Positions 9,356-18,071 are shown, numbered from the stretch's first letter. The stretch: 64,000 nucleotides of DNA from Aquipseudomonas ullengensis (GCF_014174475.1 NZ_JACJUD010000002.1:546422-610421), one strand, 5' to 3'. A program made the numbers and translations. Notes: generated from the letters alone by a model not told the origin.

Positions 9356-11419
9356 ATGGCTCGCATCCGCCACATTCTGCTCACCCTGGCATCAGGGTCG
9401 GCGCTCTATTCGGGCATGGTGCCCGCGCTGGGTCTCGGTGAAATCAACCTGCACTCGGCCCTCAACCAACCGCTCGACGCCGATATCGAGCTGATCCAGG
9501 CCGGTGACTTCACGGCCGACGAGATCAAGGTGCGCCTGGCCTCCGCCGAGGATTTCAACCGCTCCGGGGTGGATCGCTTCATCTTCCTCAACGACCTGCG
9601 CTTCACACCCGTGTTACGCGGTGGCCGCCAGATCATTCGGGTGGTGTCGAGCAAGCCGGTGCGCGAGCCCTATCTCAATTTCATCGTGGAGCTGGCGCGC
9701 CCGGGCGGCAACCTGCTGCGCGAATACACCCTGTTGATTGATCCACCATCCTCCTCGGCCTATCGTCCGGTGGCGGCGCCGTTGAACTCGACGGCTGCTG
9801 CGCGTGAGGTGACGGCACCACGCGTGGCACGTCAGGCGCCGCCCGCCCGCCCGGTGCCGGCGGCGATCCGAGGCCAGCACTACAGCGTGCAGAGTGGCGA
9901 CAGCCTGTGGAGCATCGCCGGGCGCCTGCCGGGCAACAGCTCGCGTGAGGCGCTGATGGCCGATATCCACGCACTCAACCCGCAAGCCTTCATTGCCGGT
10001 GACCGCAATCGCCTGCGTGCCCAGGCCCAGTTGCTGCTGCCGGATTACTTGCAGAGTTCCCAGGTCGAGCCCCCGGTACCGGTCATCCAGTCGGCAGTGC
10101 CAGCTCCGGCAGTGCAGCCTGAAGTTGTCGAGCCGGCAATCCTCGCCACCCAGCGCGAAGTCGATGCCGAGCTGGCCAGCAGCGTGGCGCAGAATCAGGA
10201 GCTCAAGCAGGCGATCGATCAACTGCAGCTGCAGTTGCAGCAACTGCAGCAACAGATGGCCGACAAGGATCGCCAGCTCGCCGAGATTCAGAGCGACCTG
10301 GCGCAACGCGCGCAAGCCGAGCCTGAAGCGCCGGCAGCACCTGTCGCAGTCGAGCCGCCCGCGCAGCTTGTACCGGCTGCGCCGCTTGCCGAGCCCTCGA
10401 CGCCCTGGGCCAGTTGGCTGGGCGCAGGCGCCCTGTGCCTGGTGCTGGTCGGTGGTGTCTGGCTGCTGGCGCGGCGCAGAAGCCCGCAGCAGGAGCCCGA
10501 GCCCCGGCGCCAGGCGCAGCCCAAGCCCAACATCCAGCCGGCTGCCATGCCGCCGGTGCGCGTCGCCCAGCCGGCGCAGCCTCGCGTAATAGCGCCGGCC
10601 GCCGTACCCGTGCAGCGGGTGCCAGTCGCTACGGATGCCCTGGAAGGCGCCAACATCTATATCGCCTACGGCCGCTTCAGCGAGGCCGCGCTGGCCCTGC
10701 GTACGGCCATCGAGAAGGAGCCGCAGCGCCTCGATCTGCGCCTGCGCCTCTTGGAGGTACTGGGCGAGCTGGGTGATGCCAACGGCTTCGCCAGCCAGGA
10801 GCGCACGCTTCACGAGTTGAACGCCAGCACCACGCAGGTCGATCAGATCCGCGCGCGCTACCCCAACCTGCAGGCCACCCCGGTGGCGAATCTGGACGAT
10901 GTGGTGTTGCAGCTGGACGAGCCGGCGCCGGTCGCCAGTGCGCTGCAGGATGACTTCCAGCTGAACCTCGATGACCTGTCGCTGGATACCGATTGGGGCC
11001 TCAACAGCCCGTTCAAGCCCGATGCACCCACCCGCAGCAAAGCCGTGGAGCCCGAGCTGGATGCCTCGTTCCGCTCCAACCTCCGCGAGCTGCCGGAGGT
11101 CTTCGAGCTGACTGCAGACAAAGACCTGCTCAGCCCCTTCGGCGAACCATCGGCCGCCAGCGCGCAGGACGAAGTGCTCGACGAGGAATTCCTTGATGCC
11201 TTCGCTGCCGAGTCTGTCGCTCAGGCACCGATGGTGGCGGACTCCAACCTCGAACACCTGGCCGGCAACCGCGAGCACCTGGCGCGGCTGAACATGGCGC
11301 TGGCCTATATCGAGCAGGGTGACATCGGCAGTGCCTGCGACATCCTCAATGAAGTGATCAGCAACGGCGGTGCCCAGGAGCAGCAGCGCGCCCGCGAGCT
11401 ATTGGCCAAGATCGCCTGA
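9356..11419 (+). CDS. FimV/HubP-like polar LysM membrane protein
   Basis: 687 aa. After a signal peptide (to ~26) comes a FimV N-terminal domain (GEINLHSALNQPLDADIEL, to ~135). Next are a LysM peptidoglycan-binding domain (about 175-229), a Q-rich coiled coil (280-320), one TM helix (350-375), a Pro/Gln-rich linker, a TPR-like part and a FimV C-terminal motif (RLNMALAYIEQGDIGSACDIL, about 640-687). Such proteins organise cell poles and twitching. It is shorter than classical FimV (over 900 aa in P. aeruginosa) and lacks asd and truA as neighbours, so it is probably a paralogue. GGAG lies 6 bp before the ATG. Confidence 0.85.
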   Translation: MARIRHILLTLASGSALYSGMVPALGLGEINLHSALNQPLDADIELIQAGDFTADEIKVRLASAEDFNRSGVDRFIFLNDLRFTPVLRGGRQIIRVVSSKPVREPYLNFIVELARPGGNLLREYTLLIDPPSSSAYRPVAAPLNSTAAAREVTAPRVARQAPPARPVPAAIRGQHYSVQSGDSLWSIAGRLPGNSSREALMADIHALNPQAFIAGDRNRLRAQAQLLLPDYLQSSQVEPPVPVIQSAVPAPAVQPEVVEPAILATQREVDAELASSVAQNQELKQAIDQLQLQLQQLQQQMADKDRQLAEIQSDLAQRAQAEPEAPAAPVAVEPPAQLVPAAPLAEPSTPWASWLGAGALCLVLVGGVWLLARRRSPQQEPEPRRQAQPKPNIQPAAMPPVRVAQPAQPRVIAPAAVPVQRVPVATDALEGANIYIAYGRFSEAALALRTAIEKEPQRLDLRLRLLEVLGELGDANGFASQERTLHELNASTTQVDQIRARYPNLQATPVANLDDVVLQLDEPAPVASALQDDFQLNLDDLSLDTDWGLNSPFKPDAPTRSKAVEPELDASFRSNLRELPEVFELTADKDLLSPFGEPSAASAQDEVLDEEFLDAFAAESVAQAPMVADSNLEHLAGNREHLARLNMALAYIEQGDIGSACDILNEVISNGGAQEQQRARELLAKIA

Positions 11420-11424
11420 CCTAA

Positions 11425-11503
11425 GAACCTGCTCACGATCTCCTGGCCGTCGGCCATACCGCGTTAGAAACAGGCTCTAGTCCAGAAGATCGTGAACAGG
11501 TTC
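11425..11503. repeat. Copy C of the palindromic repeat family (internally deleted)
   Basis: Terminal 17-bp inverted repeats with one mismatch (11425-11441 and 11487-11503). The inside (CGTCGGCCATACCGCGTT and an adjoining GAAA..GGCTC segment) matches the right half of the 59.3-kb copy in inverse orientation; the left half is missing. It sits between the fimV-like stop and that gene's terminator. Confidence 0.7.
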
Positions 11504-11510
11504 CACACGC

Positions 11511-11544
11511 ACGCCGCAGCCGTAACGCTGCGGCGTTGTTTTTT
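11511..11544 (+). terminator. Rho-independent terminator
   Basis: 10-bp GC-rich arms (11511-11520, 11527-11536), 6-nt loop, then TGTTTTTT. Ends the fimV-like transcript. Confidence 0.85.
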
Positions 11545-11588
11545 CTGCGGCGCTATCATGGCGGCCCGTTGTTTTCTGGAGTGGAGCG

Positions 11589-11867
11589 ATGTCCGGCAAG
11601 CCCGAGGTGGTGATCACCTACTGCACCCAGTGCCAATGGCTGCTGCGTGCGGCCTGGCTGGCCCAGGAGCTACTCAGCACTTTCAGTGACGAACTCGGCA
11701 AGGTCAGCCTGGAGCCCGGCACCGGCGGGGTGTTTCGCATCAGTTGCGAGGGCGTGCAGCTATGGGAGCGCAAGGCCGATGGTGGCTTCCCCGAGGCCAA
11801 GGTACTCAAGCAGCGCCTGCGCGATGTGATCGACCCCGAGCGCGATCTGGGCCACAGCGACCGCTGA
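11589..11867 (+). CDS. SelT/SelW/SelH-family (Rdx) thioredoxin-fold protein
   Basis: 92 aa. The redox motif is CTQC (C12, C15) near the N-terminus, followed by WLLRAAWLAQELLSTF and the family GTGGVFRISCEGVQLWERK beta hairpin. It is a Cys version of selenoprotein W, a presumed thiol oxidoreductase of unknown partner. GGAGTGGAG lies just upstream of ATG 11589. The following gene is 132 bp downstream and apparently separate. Confidence 0.88.
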   Translation: MSGKPEVVITYCTQCQWLLRAAWLAQELLSTFSDELGKVSLEPGTGGVFRISCEGVQLWERKADGGFPEAKVLKQRLRDVIDPERDLGHSDR

Positions 11868-11999
11868 ACGTACGGCTTTGTATCCGCTTAATTACCCCGT
11901 GTTTACTCCCCTCTGACGTTGCTACAGGTTGCCAGGCGAAATAATGCCGGCCTGGGCCGTGCTTCGTGCGGCCGCTCAATGTCAATGAGGTGAAACGTG

Positions 12000-12491
12000 A
12001 TGCGGCGTGTCTTGCGCATGGTCGGGCTGTGCCTGCTGGTGTTCAGTATTTCCGGGCTGTTGAAGGCCGAGCCACAAGGCCCGGGCGGGCATGGTGGCCC
12101 CGGCGGCGGGCACTGGGGGCCGGGCCCCGGCGCGCATGGTGACGGCTTGCCGTCCTATGCCCGCGAGATGTGGATCGGCAGCATGTTGTACTTCGTCGCC
12201 GCCGGAACCTACTACCTGTGGAACGGCAGTTCGCAGCGTTATGAGGCCGTCAGTCCACCTGCTGCCGAGCCGCAAACCAGCGTGGCCAGCTACGAAGTGA
12301 TCGCCTATCCGGCGCGTGGCCAGACCAGCGAGCAGCAGGGCCGGGATCGCTACGAGTGTCACACCTGGGCGGTAGGGCAGAGCGGCTTCGATCCGGCGAC
12401 CACCGCGCAGGCCGTGGCCAGCGATGCCGTCGAGCTCTACCGGCGCGCCCTGAGTGCCTGTCTTGGTGGGCGCGGTTACAGCGTCAACTGA
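12000..12491 (+). CDS. DUF6515-type exported protein
   Basis: 163 aa. A signal peptide (LRMVGLCLLVFSISGLLKA) is followed by a Gly/His/Pro-rich stretch, a hydrophobic YFVAAGTYYLW segment and a conserved C-terminus (RYECHTWAVGQSGFDP, then YRRALSACLGGRGYSV) typical of these Pseudomonas proteins. The two cysteines could pair in the periplasm. Function is unknown. A GTG one codon earlier (11997) is as well placed relative to GAGGTG. Its stop overlaps by 8 bp the stop of the convergent permease gene. Confidence 0.75.
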   Translation: MRRVLRMVGLCLLVFSISGLLKAEPQGPGGHGGPGGGHWGPGPGAHGDGLPSYAREMWIGSMLYFVAAGTYYLWNGSSQRYEAVSPPAAEPQTSVASYEVIAYPARGQTSEQQGRDRYECHTWAVGQSGFDPATTAQAVASDAVELYRRALSACLGGRGYSVN

Positions 12492-13356
12492 GGTCTTCGA
12501 CGCTCGGGTTGTGCTTGTTCAGCCGAGCGGAGAGCACCGTGGCCAGCATGATCAGCACGCCACCGAAGAGCATGCGCAAGCCGGGTTGCTCGTTGAACAG
12601 CCACCAGGCGAAGGCGATGCCGTAGACCGGCTCCAGGGCGAACACCACCGACGCGCTGCGGGCGTTGAGCACGCGCAGGCTAGCGACGAACAGGCTGTGC
12701 GCCAGCGCCGTGCACAGCAGGCCGAGCAGTGCGATCCACAGCCAGTCCATGGCGCGTACCTCGGGCAGCAGCGGTGCGGCCAGCGGCAGGGTGCACAGGA
12801 CGATGCCGAGGTTCTGCCACAACGCCGCCTGCGCCGGTTTCAGGCCCTGGGTGGTGGCGCGGTTGCTGACCGAGACCAGGGCGAACAGCAGCCCGGACAC
12901 TACCGCCCAGCCGAGGCCGAGGGTGGCGTCACTGCCGAAGTCGAAATGCGGCGTGACCAGCACCAGGCCCAGGCACACCAGGGCGACCACACCCCACTCG
13001 GCGAGGCGGATACGTTCCTTGAACAGCACGCCTTCCAGCAGCACGGTAAACGCCGGGAAGCTGGCGAAACCCAGGGTGGCGATGGCCACTCCGGAGACCT
13101 TTACCGCAATGAAGAAGCTCCACCAGTGCCCGCCCAGCAGCAGCCCCGCGCCGGCCAGGGCCAGGCAGCGTTGCCAGGTGATGCGCGCGGGTTTCTCCCC
13201 CAGGCGGTTGAATACCATCAGCGCCGCGACGGCAAACAGCGCGCGACCGAAGACGATCACCAGCGGCGCGGCCAGTGCCAGCTTGCCGAAGATCCCGGAG
13301 AGACCGAAGAAGAGCGCACCCAGGTGCAGGGCAAAAAGTGCAGAACGTCGATTCAT
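12484..13356 (-). CDS. EamA/DMT-family transporter
   Basis: 290 aa with about ten TM helices in two EamA repeats; the second repeat begins near LGLGWAVVSGLLFALVS. Probable metabolite exporter of the drug/metabolite transporter superfamily; the substrate cannot be read from the sequence. The start overlaps the csaA stop by 4 bp (ATGA), so the two are translationally coupled. It converges on the DUF6515 gene with an 8-bp tail overlap. Confidence 0.87.
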   Translation of the reverse strand: MNRRSALFALHLGALFFGLSGIFGKLALAAPLVIVFGRALFAVAALMVFNRLGEKPARITWQRCLALAGAGLLLGGHWWSFFIAVKVSGVAIATLGFASFPAFTVLLEGVLFKERIRLAEWGVVALVCLGLVLVTPHFDFGSDATLGLGWAVVSGLLFALVSVSNRATTQGLKPAQAALWQNLGIVLCTLPLAAPLLPEVRAMDWLWIALLGLLCTALAHSLFVASLRVLNARSASVVFALEPVYGIAFAWWLFNEQPGLRMLFGGVLIMLATVLSARLNKHNPSVEDLS

Positions 13357-13688
13357 GCCAGGCGCGCCCCGTTCGGCAGCGGCTTGTCGAAGCTGGCCAG
13401 GACCACCTTGCCGGCTTCGTCATAGGCACCGGTCACCAGCACCTCCGAGCGCACGCCGGCAATCCGCTTGGGCGCGAAGTTGCACACGCACAGCACCTGG
13501 CGGCCGACCAATTGTTCGCTGGCGTAGTGGGCCGTGAGCTGGGCGCTGGAGGTTTTCACCCCGAGTTCGCCGAGGTCGACTTCGAGGACATAGGCCGGTT
13601 TGATCGCCTGTTCGTTGAGGCGCGCGCTGAGGAGGGTGCCGACGCGCAACTCCACGCGTTCAAAATCCTGCCACTCGATGATCTGCAT
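13353..13688 (-). CDS. csaA: CsaA/YgjH-type tRNA-binding protein
   Basis: 111 aa, a single OB-fold tRNA-binding domain: RVELRVGTLLSARLNEQAIKPAY, then VLCVCNFAPKRIAGVRSEVLVTGA and a terminal PNGARL. This is the free-standing form of the domain found at the C-terminus of MetRS. In other bacteria CsaA has been linked to export chaperoning and tRNA binding. It is coupled to the downstream permease by a 4-bp overlap. Confidence 0.9.
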   Translation of the reverse strand: MQIIEWQDFERVELRVGTLLSARLNEQAIKPAYVLEVDLGELGVKTSSAQLTAHYASEQLVGRQVLCVCNFAPKRIAGVRSEVLVTGAYDEAGKVVLASFDKPLPNGARLA

Positions 13689-13746
13689 GTCCGACTCCTG
13701 GTCAATCCCGGCAGTCTAGGCAGATCGGCGGCTGCGGTCTGTCGCG

Positions 13747-14508
13747 CTACTCGCGATTTTTATCGCGGGACTCGCGGCGCAATTGCCGTGGCGTGGTGCC
13801 GAGCTGGCGTGACAGGGCGGCAGTAAAGGCGCTTTGCGAGGCGTAGCCGACCCGCGCAGCGACCTCGCTCACCGGCAGGGCGCTGCCGAGCAGCAGCTCG
13901 CGGCCCAGTTGCAGGCGCCGGTTGCGCACGTGATCCATGGGGGTCTGCCCGGTTTCGGCGATGAAGCGGGCGTGGAAGCGGGCCGCCGACAGGCCGCACA
14001 GGCGCGCCAGGTCGGCCACCTGTAGCGGGTGCGCGCAATGCCGGTCGATGTGGGCGTCGATGGCGCTGAGCGGCAGGCGAGTGGGCTGTGGCGGGTGGGA
14101 ATGGCTGAGGCTGGCCAGGAGCAGGGCGGCGCCTTGCTGGGCGATCACCGGGTCGTCGATCGGGCTACTCGCCAGCCAGTGCACCAACTGGTTTTGCGCC
14201 GGATTGAGCTGCACCCGGCCAGGTGTTTCCAGCAGGCGTCGGCTGGCATCGGCGTGCTGGCCCAGGCGCTGTTGCAGCCAGTCATCGGTCGGTACGTCGA
14301 GCACCAGGCAGTGACTGCCGGCGGGGCTGGCGCAGCTGTGCTGCTCGTCAGTCGGGACCACGGCCAGGCTCTGGCTGAGCACCTGGCAGCCGCGCCCGGC
14401 CACTTCGAAATCCAGGCGGCCGGACAGGCCGAACACCAGTTGCGGATGTTCGTGGCTGTGGGTGATCTGCTCGTGGCGGTAGTGGCGCAGGGTGAGGATC
14501 GGCTGCAT
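13747..14508 (-). CDS. AraC-family transcriptional regulator
   Basis: 253 aa. An N-terminal cupin sensor (HEHPQLVFGLSGRLDFEV) is followed by a two-HTH AraC domain at the C-terminus (LQVADLARLCGLSAARFHAR, then SEVAARVGYASQSAFTAALS). The start MQPILTL is preceded by GGAGCG at 6 bp. It is divergent from plcP-agt with a PhoB-like box between them; whether it regulates that operon is unknown. The effector is unknown. Confidence 0.88.
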   Translation of the reverse strand: MQPILTLRHYRHEQITHSHEHPQLVFGLSGRLDFEVAGRGCQVLSQSLAVVPTDEQHSCASPAGSHCLVLDVPTDDWLQQRLGQHADASRRLLETPGRVQLNPAQNQLVHWLASSPIDDPVIAQQGAALLLASLSHSHPPQPTRLPLSAIDAHIDRHCAHPLQVADLARLCGLSAARFHARFIAETGQTPMDHVRNRRLQLGRELLLGSALPVSEVAARVGYASQSAFTAALSRQLGTTPRQLRRESRDKNRE

Positions 14509-14563
14509 GGCGAGCGCTCCGGAAATCAGCCGGCAGTCTACACCGCAGGGCGCGGCGCGTGGC

Positions 14564-14603
14564 TTGTCATCGACTTGCAGTCTGCCTGTCACATGGGGGT
14601 CAC
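14564..14603 (+). promoter_or_regulatory. PhoB box (Pho box) upstream of plcP-agt
   Basis: Four 7-bp units with exact 11-bp spacing: TTGTCAT (14564), TTGCAGT (14575), CTGTCAC (14586) and GGGTCAC (14597). The consensus unit is CTGTCAT; units 1 and 3 match 6/7, unit 4 4/7 and unit 2 3/7. It ends 42 bp before the plcP start and is also 55 bp upstream of the divergent araC start. The -10 is not clear. Confidence 0.7.
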
Positions 14604-14645
14604 CGCTGGCGCGCAAGCTCGCGCTAAACCCAGCGGAGAATGTCG

Positions 14646-15455
14646 ATGAGCATTGCCGAGCGCAGCAAGCCCAGCAGAAAGCAACGCGTGCGTACCCTGT
14701 GGATTTCCGATGTGCACCTGGGCACGCGCGACTGCCAGGCGGAGCGCCTGGCGGAGTTCCTCAAGCGCTACCAGGCGGACAAGGTCTACCTGGTCGGCGA
14801 CATCATCGACGGCTGGAAGCTGCGCGGCGGCATGTACTGGCCGCAGGCCCACACCAATGTGATCCGCCGCCTGCTGACCATGAGCAAGCGCGGCACCGAG
14901 GTGATCTACGTCACCGGCAACCACGACGAATTCCTGCGCCGCTACTCGACGCTGATTCTCGGCAATATCCGTCTGGTCGACGAGGCCAGCCACGTCACTG
15001 CCGACGGCCGCAAACTGCTGGTGATCCACGGTGACCAGTTCGACGTGATCACCCGCTACCACCGCTGGCTGGCCTTTCTCGGCGACTCGGCCTACGGCTT
15101 CACCCTGACCCTCAATCGCTGGCTCAACCACTGGCGCGAGCGCTACGGCTATGGCTACTGGTCGCTGTCGGCGTACCTCAAGCACAAGGTTAAGACAGCG
15201 GTGAGCTTCATCAGCGACTTCGAGGAAGCCATCGCCCACGAATGCACGCGTCGCGGTTTCGACGGCGTGGTCTGCGGGCACATCCACCACGCAGAGATCC
15301 GCAAGGTGGGCGAAGTGGAGTACCTCAACTGTGGTGACTGGGTGGAGTCCTGCTCGGCGCTGATCGAACATCTGGATGGCAGCATCCAGCTCTATCGCCT
15401 GGCCGAAGAGCAGGCCCGCGAAGCCGAGTCGCTTGGCCTTGGGCAGGTGGCATGA
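14646..15455 (+). CDS. plcP: PlcP-type metallophosphoesterase (phospholipase C for lipid remodelling)
   Basis: 269 aa calcineurin-like phosphoesterase: DVHLG, GDIIDGWKLRGG, GNHDE, HGDQFD and GHIHHAEI metal-binding motifs, all intact. It resembles LpxH, but overlap (ATGA) with a GT4 glycosyltransferase and a neighbouring cyaB match the P. aeruginosa plcP-agt1 pair. In that system PlcP cleaves phospholipids to diacylglycerol in phosphate starvation and Agt glycosylates it. A Pho box upstream supports this. ATG 14646 is preferred over 14640 because GGAG is then 7 bp away. An LpxH role remains possible but less likely. Confidence 0.82.
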   Translation: MSIAERSKPSRKQRVRTLWISDVHLGTRDCQAERLAEFLKRYQADKVYLVGDIIDGWKLRGGMYWPQAHTNVIRRLLTMSKRGTEVIYVTGNHDEFLRRYSTLILGNIRLVDEASHVTADGRKLLVIHGDQFDVITRYHRWLAFLGDSAYGFTLTLNRWLNHWRERYGYGYWSLSAYLKHKVKTAVSFISDFEEAIAHECTRRGFDGVVCGHIHHAEIRKVGEVEYLNCGDWVESCSALIEHLDGSIQLYRLAEEQAREAESLGLGQVA

Positions 15456-16483
15456 GGATTCTCATCGTCAGCGACGCCTGGCTGCCGCAGGTCAATGGCG
15501 TGGTTACCAGCCTGCAGGCGCTGGTCGGCGAGCTGCGTGGCTTGGGGCATCTGGTCAAGCTGCTGTCGCCGGCGGATTTCCGCGCGCTGCCGTGCCCGAG
15601 CTATCCAGAGATTCCGCTGGCCTGGGACCTGTGGAACGTGGGCCCGGCCCTGCGCGAGTTCCGTCCCGACTGCGTGCACATCGCCACCGAGGGGCCGCTG
15701 GGCTGGGCCGCTCGGCGTTGGCTGGGCAAGCGTGGCCTGGCGTTCTCCAGCGCCATCCACACGCGCTTTCCCGAATACGTGAATACGCGCTGGCCGGCGC
15801 TGCCGCTGAGCTGGGGCTATGCCTACCTGCGGCGCTTCCATCGTCCCAGCCAGGCCGTGCTGGTAACCACCGAGCGGTTGCGCGCGGAGTTTGCCGACTG
15901 GGGGCTGGAGCGCCTGCAGCTGTGGCGCAAGGGGGTGGACACGCGCTTGTTCCGGCCGCAGGGCGAGGCGCCGGTTGAGCCGGTGTTCCTCTATGTCGGG
16001 CGGTTGGCGGCCGAAAAGAACCTGCAGGCGTTTCTCGATCTGGAACTACCGGGGCACAAGCGCGTGGTCGGTGACGGCCCGCAGCGCGCCGAGCTGCAGG
16101 CGGCCTATCCGCAGGCGCAGTTCCTTGGTTATCAGCAGGGAGAGGCGCTGGCGCAAGCCTTTGCCAGTGCCAGCGTGCTGGTGTTTCCGTCGCGCACCGA
16201 CACCTATGGCCTGGTCATGCTCGAAGCGCTGGCCTGTGGCACGCCGGTGGCGGCCTTTCCCGTGCCGGGGCCGCTGGATGTGCTGGAACCGGGCGTGACC
16301 GGGGTGATGGGCGAGGACCTGCAACAGGCCTGCCTGGCCGCGCTGCAACTGGATCGTGGGCAATGTGCGGAGCATGCGGCGCGGCAGTCCTGGCGTGCGT
16401 CGGCGCTGGAATTCCTGGCCCAGCAGCCGCTGCTAGATGGCGAGCTGGTGCAGCTGGACGAGTTGCCGGCTCTACAAACGTAG
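15452..16483 (+). CDS. agt1: Agt-type GT4 glycosyltransferase (diacylglycerol glycosylation)
   Basis: 343 aa, GT-B fold, family GT4. The N-terminal MRILIVSDAWLPQVNGVV binds the acceptor; the donor half has FLYVGRLAAEKN, then SRTDTYGLVMLEALACGTPV with the GT4 E-x7-E region. Residues RWPALPLSWGYAYLRRFH suggest peripheral membrane contact. It overlaps plcP by 4 bp and ends in a strong terminator, so the two form a two-gene operon. By homology it makes glycosyl-diacylglycerol from UDP-sugar under phosphate stress; the sugar is not predictable here. Confidence 0.82.
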   Translation: MRILIVSDAWLPQVNGVVTSLQALVGELRGLGHLVKLLSPADFRALPCPSYPEIPLAWDLWNVGPALREFRPDCVHIATEGPLGWAARRWLGKRGLAFSSAIHTRFPEYVNTRWPALPLSWGYAYLRRFHRPSQAVLVTTERLRAEFADWGLERLQLWRKGVDTRLFRPQGEAPVEPVFLYVGRLAAEKNLQAFLDLELPGHKRVVGDGPQRAELQAAYPQAQFLGYQQGEALAQAFASASVLVFPSRTDTYGLVMLEALACGTPVAAFPVPGPLDVLEPGVTGVMGEDLQQACLAALQLDRGQCAEHAARQSWRASALEFLAQQPLLDGELVQLDELPALQT

Positions 16484-16500
16484 CTGCGCCTGAAAAGCAA

Positions 16501-16534
16501 AACGCCGCCCTCTGCAAAGAGGGCGGCGTTTTTT
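16501..16534. terminator. Bidirectional Rho-independent terminator
   Basis: 12-bp GC-rich arms (16501-16512, 16519-16530) with T-tracts on both strands, between the convergent agt and cyaB genes. Confidence 0.92.
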
Positions 16535-16552
16535 ATTGGGCAGCTCGCTGGC

Positions 16553-17938
16553 TTACAGGATGACCTTGTCGCGCAGCTTCTCGGCTGCCTGGCTGAGGGC
16601 CAGGATGACCTTTTCCTTGTCGTAGTTCTGGATGCCGTTGGTATCCAGGTACATGGAGAAGCCCGGCAGCTCGTGCTCGACGTAGCTGGACTTGGCGCCG
16701 AGGTCGCGGCGGAAGTCGACCACTTGGTAGATCTGCACCGGCTTGCTGAAACCCTTGACCGTGATCTGGCCCTTGTCGCGGCACATGATCACGTCTTTCG
16801 CCAGCGAGTAGGTCTCGTGGGAAATCAGGATTTCGCCGGATTCGGCCGAGCTTTCCAGGCGGCTGGCGAGGTTCACTTCGCGGCCGATGATGGTGTAGTC
16901 CATGCGCGTGTCAGCGCCGAAGTTGCCCACGGTGCAGTAGCCGGTGTTCAGGCCCATACGGATTTCCAGCGGCTTGGTGATGCCCTGGGCGCGCCACTGC
17001 TGGCGCAGCACTTTCATGTGCTTGCGCATGGCGATGGCCATCGACACGGCGTTCACCGCGTCTTTCTTGGCGCCCTGGCTGGCCGGGTCGCCGAAGAACA
17101 CCATGATGCTGTCGCCGACGAACTTGTCGATGGTGCCGCCGTATTTCAGGACGATCTTCGACATTTCGGTCAGGTAGGTGTTGAGCAGGTCGGTGAGCTG
17201 TTCGGCTTCCAGCTCTTCGGACAGCTCGGTGAAGCCCTTGATGTCGGAGAAGAACACGGTGAGCTTCTTGCGTTGGGTTTCCAGGCGCACGTGCTTCTTG
17301 CCGCTGAAAATCATCTGCCAGACCTGCGGCGACAGGTACTTGGCCAGGTTGCGCGCCAGGCGCGCGGCCTTTTCCTGTTCACGGGCTATCTCGCTGCGCA
17401 TCTGCGTCAGGCGCGTGCCTTGTTCGTGGACGAAGAAGGCGGTGATGCCGATATACAGGGTAGTCAGCAGGATGCTGACCAGCGCTACCAGGATGGGCGT
17501 CGCGGCGCGCACCTCCGGGTGTACCAGGGCGGTGGTCAGGGCCATGCCGCCAGCAGCCACCAGCAGCGACAAACCGACATAGCGCAGGCCGCCGGCGATC
17601 ATTGAGCTGAAGCTGAGGATCAGCAGGCACATCAGCCCCGGTACCACCGAGAAGCCCATCATCACTGCGGCGATACCGGCATGGGCAGCATCGATGAACA
17701 GCAGGGTGAGGGCGCTCTGTTCCGGGTAGTCACGCTTGAAGCGGTTGCCCAGGTGGTAGGCCAGGTGCGGGTAGAGCAGGGCGTAGGGCACCATCCACAG
17801 AATGCTGTAGGTGAAGTGCTGGTCATAGGTGCCGGCGGCGATACTGGCAGCCGTGGCGATGTAGGCCAGTACGCGGGAGTAGTACTCGCGCAGCAGGGGC
17901 GCGGGTTGAGCCTTGACGGCTTCCAGTGCGGACTTCAT
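16553..17938 (-). CDS. cyaB: Class III adenylate cyclase CyaB (MASE2)
   Basis: 461 aa, the usual CyaB length. An N-terminal MASE2 membrane module of about six TM helices (to ~175) is followed by a linker helix and a class III cyclase domain (VFFSDIKGFTELSEELEA, then FVGDSIMVFFGDP, then MDYTIIGREVNLASRLES). Metal aspartates are present. In P. aeruginosa CyaB is the main cAMP source for Vfr and virulence control. A terminator follows. The upstream 175 bp before the HD gene's stop should carry its promoter. Confidence 0.93.
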   Translation of the reverse strand: MKSALEAVKAQPAPLLREYYSRVLAYIATAASIAAGTYDQHFTYSILWMVPYALLYPHLAYHLGNRFKRDYPEQSALTLLFIDAAHAGIAAVMMGFSVVPGLMCLLILSFSSMIAGGLRYVGLSLLVAAGGMALTTALVHPEVRAATPILVALVSILLTTLYIGITAFFVHEQGTRLTQMRSEIAREQEKAARLARNLAKYLSPQVWQMIFSGKKHVRLETQRKKLTVFFSDIKGFTELSEELEAEQLTDLLNTYLTEMSKIVLKYGGTIDKFVGDSIMVFFGDPASQGAKKDAVNAVSMAIAMRKHMKVLRQQWRAQGITKPLEIRMGLNTGYCTVGNFGADTRMDYTIIGREVNLASRLESSAESGEILISHETYSLAKDVIMCRDKGQITVKGFSKPVQIYQVVDFRRDLGAKSSYVEHELPGFSMYLDTNGIQNYDKEKVILALSQAAEKLRDKVIL

Positions 17939-18071
17939 TGGGTGAAACGATCCCCGGTAGTTTTCTGACGCTTCTATCGAGCGCCTGGAGGGTCTGCAAG
18001 ACCTGAGCCATGGCTAGGGGCTGCGCATGAAGCGCGAGGAGACCCTAGAGCAGGAGGGGGATCATAACCAG

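Noticed and set aside
14646..15455. Annotation as LpxH (lipid A pathway)
   Set aside because: The overlapping glycosyltransferase, the PhoB box and the cyaB neighbour favour PlcP; kept only as the alternative.
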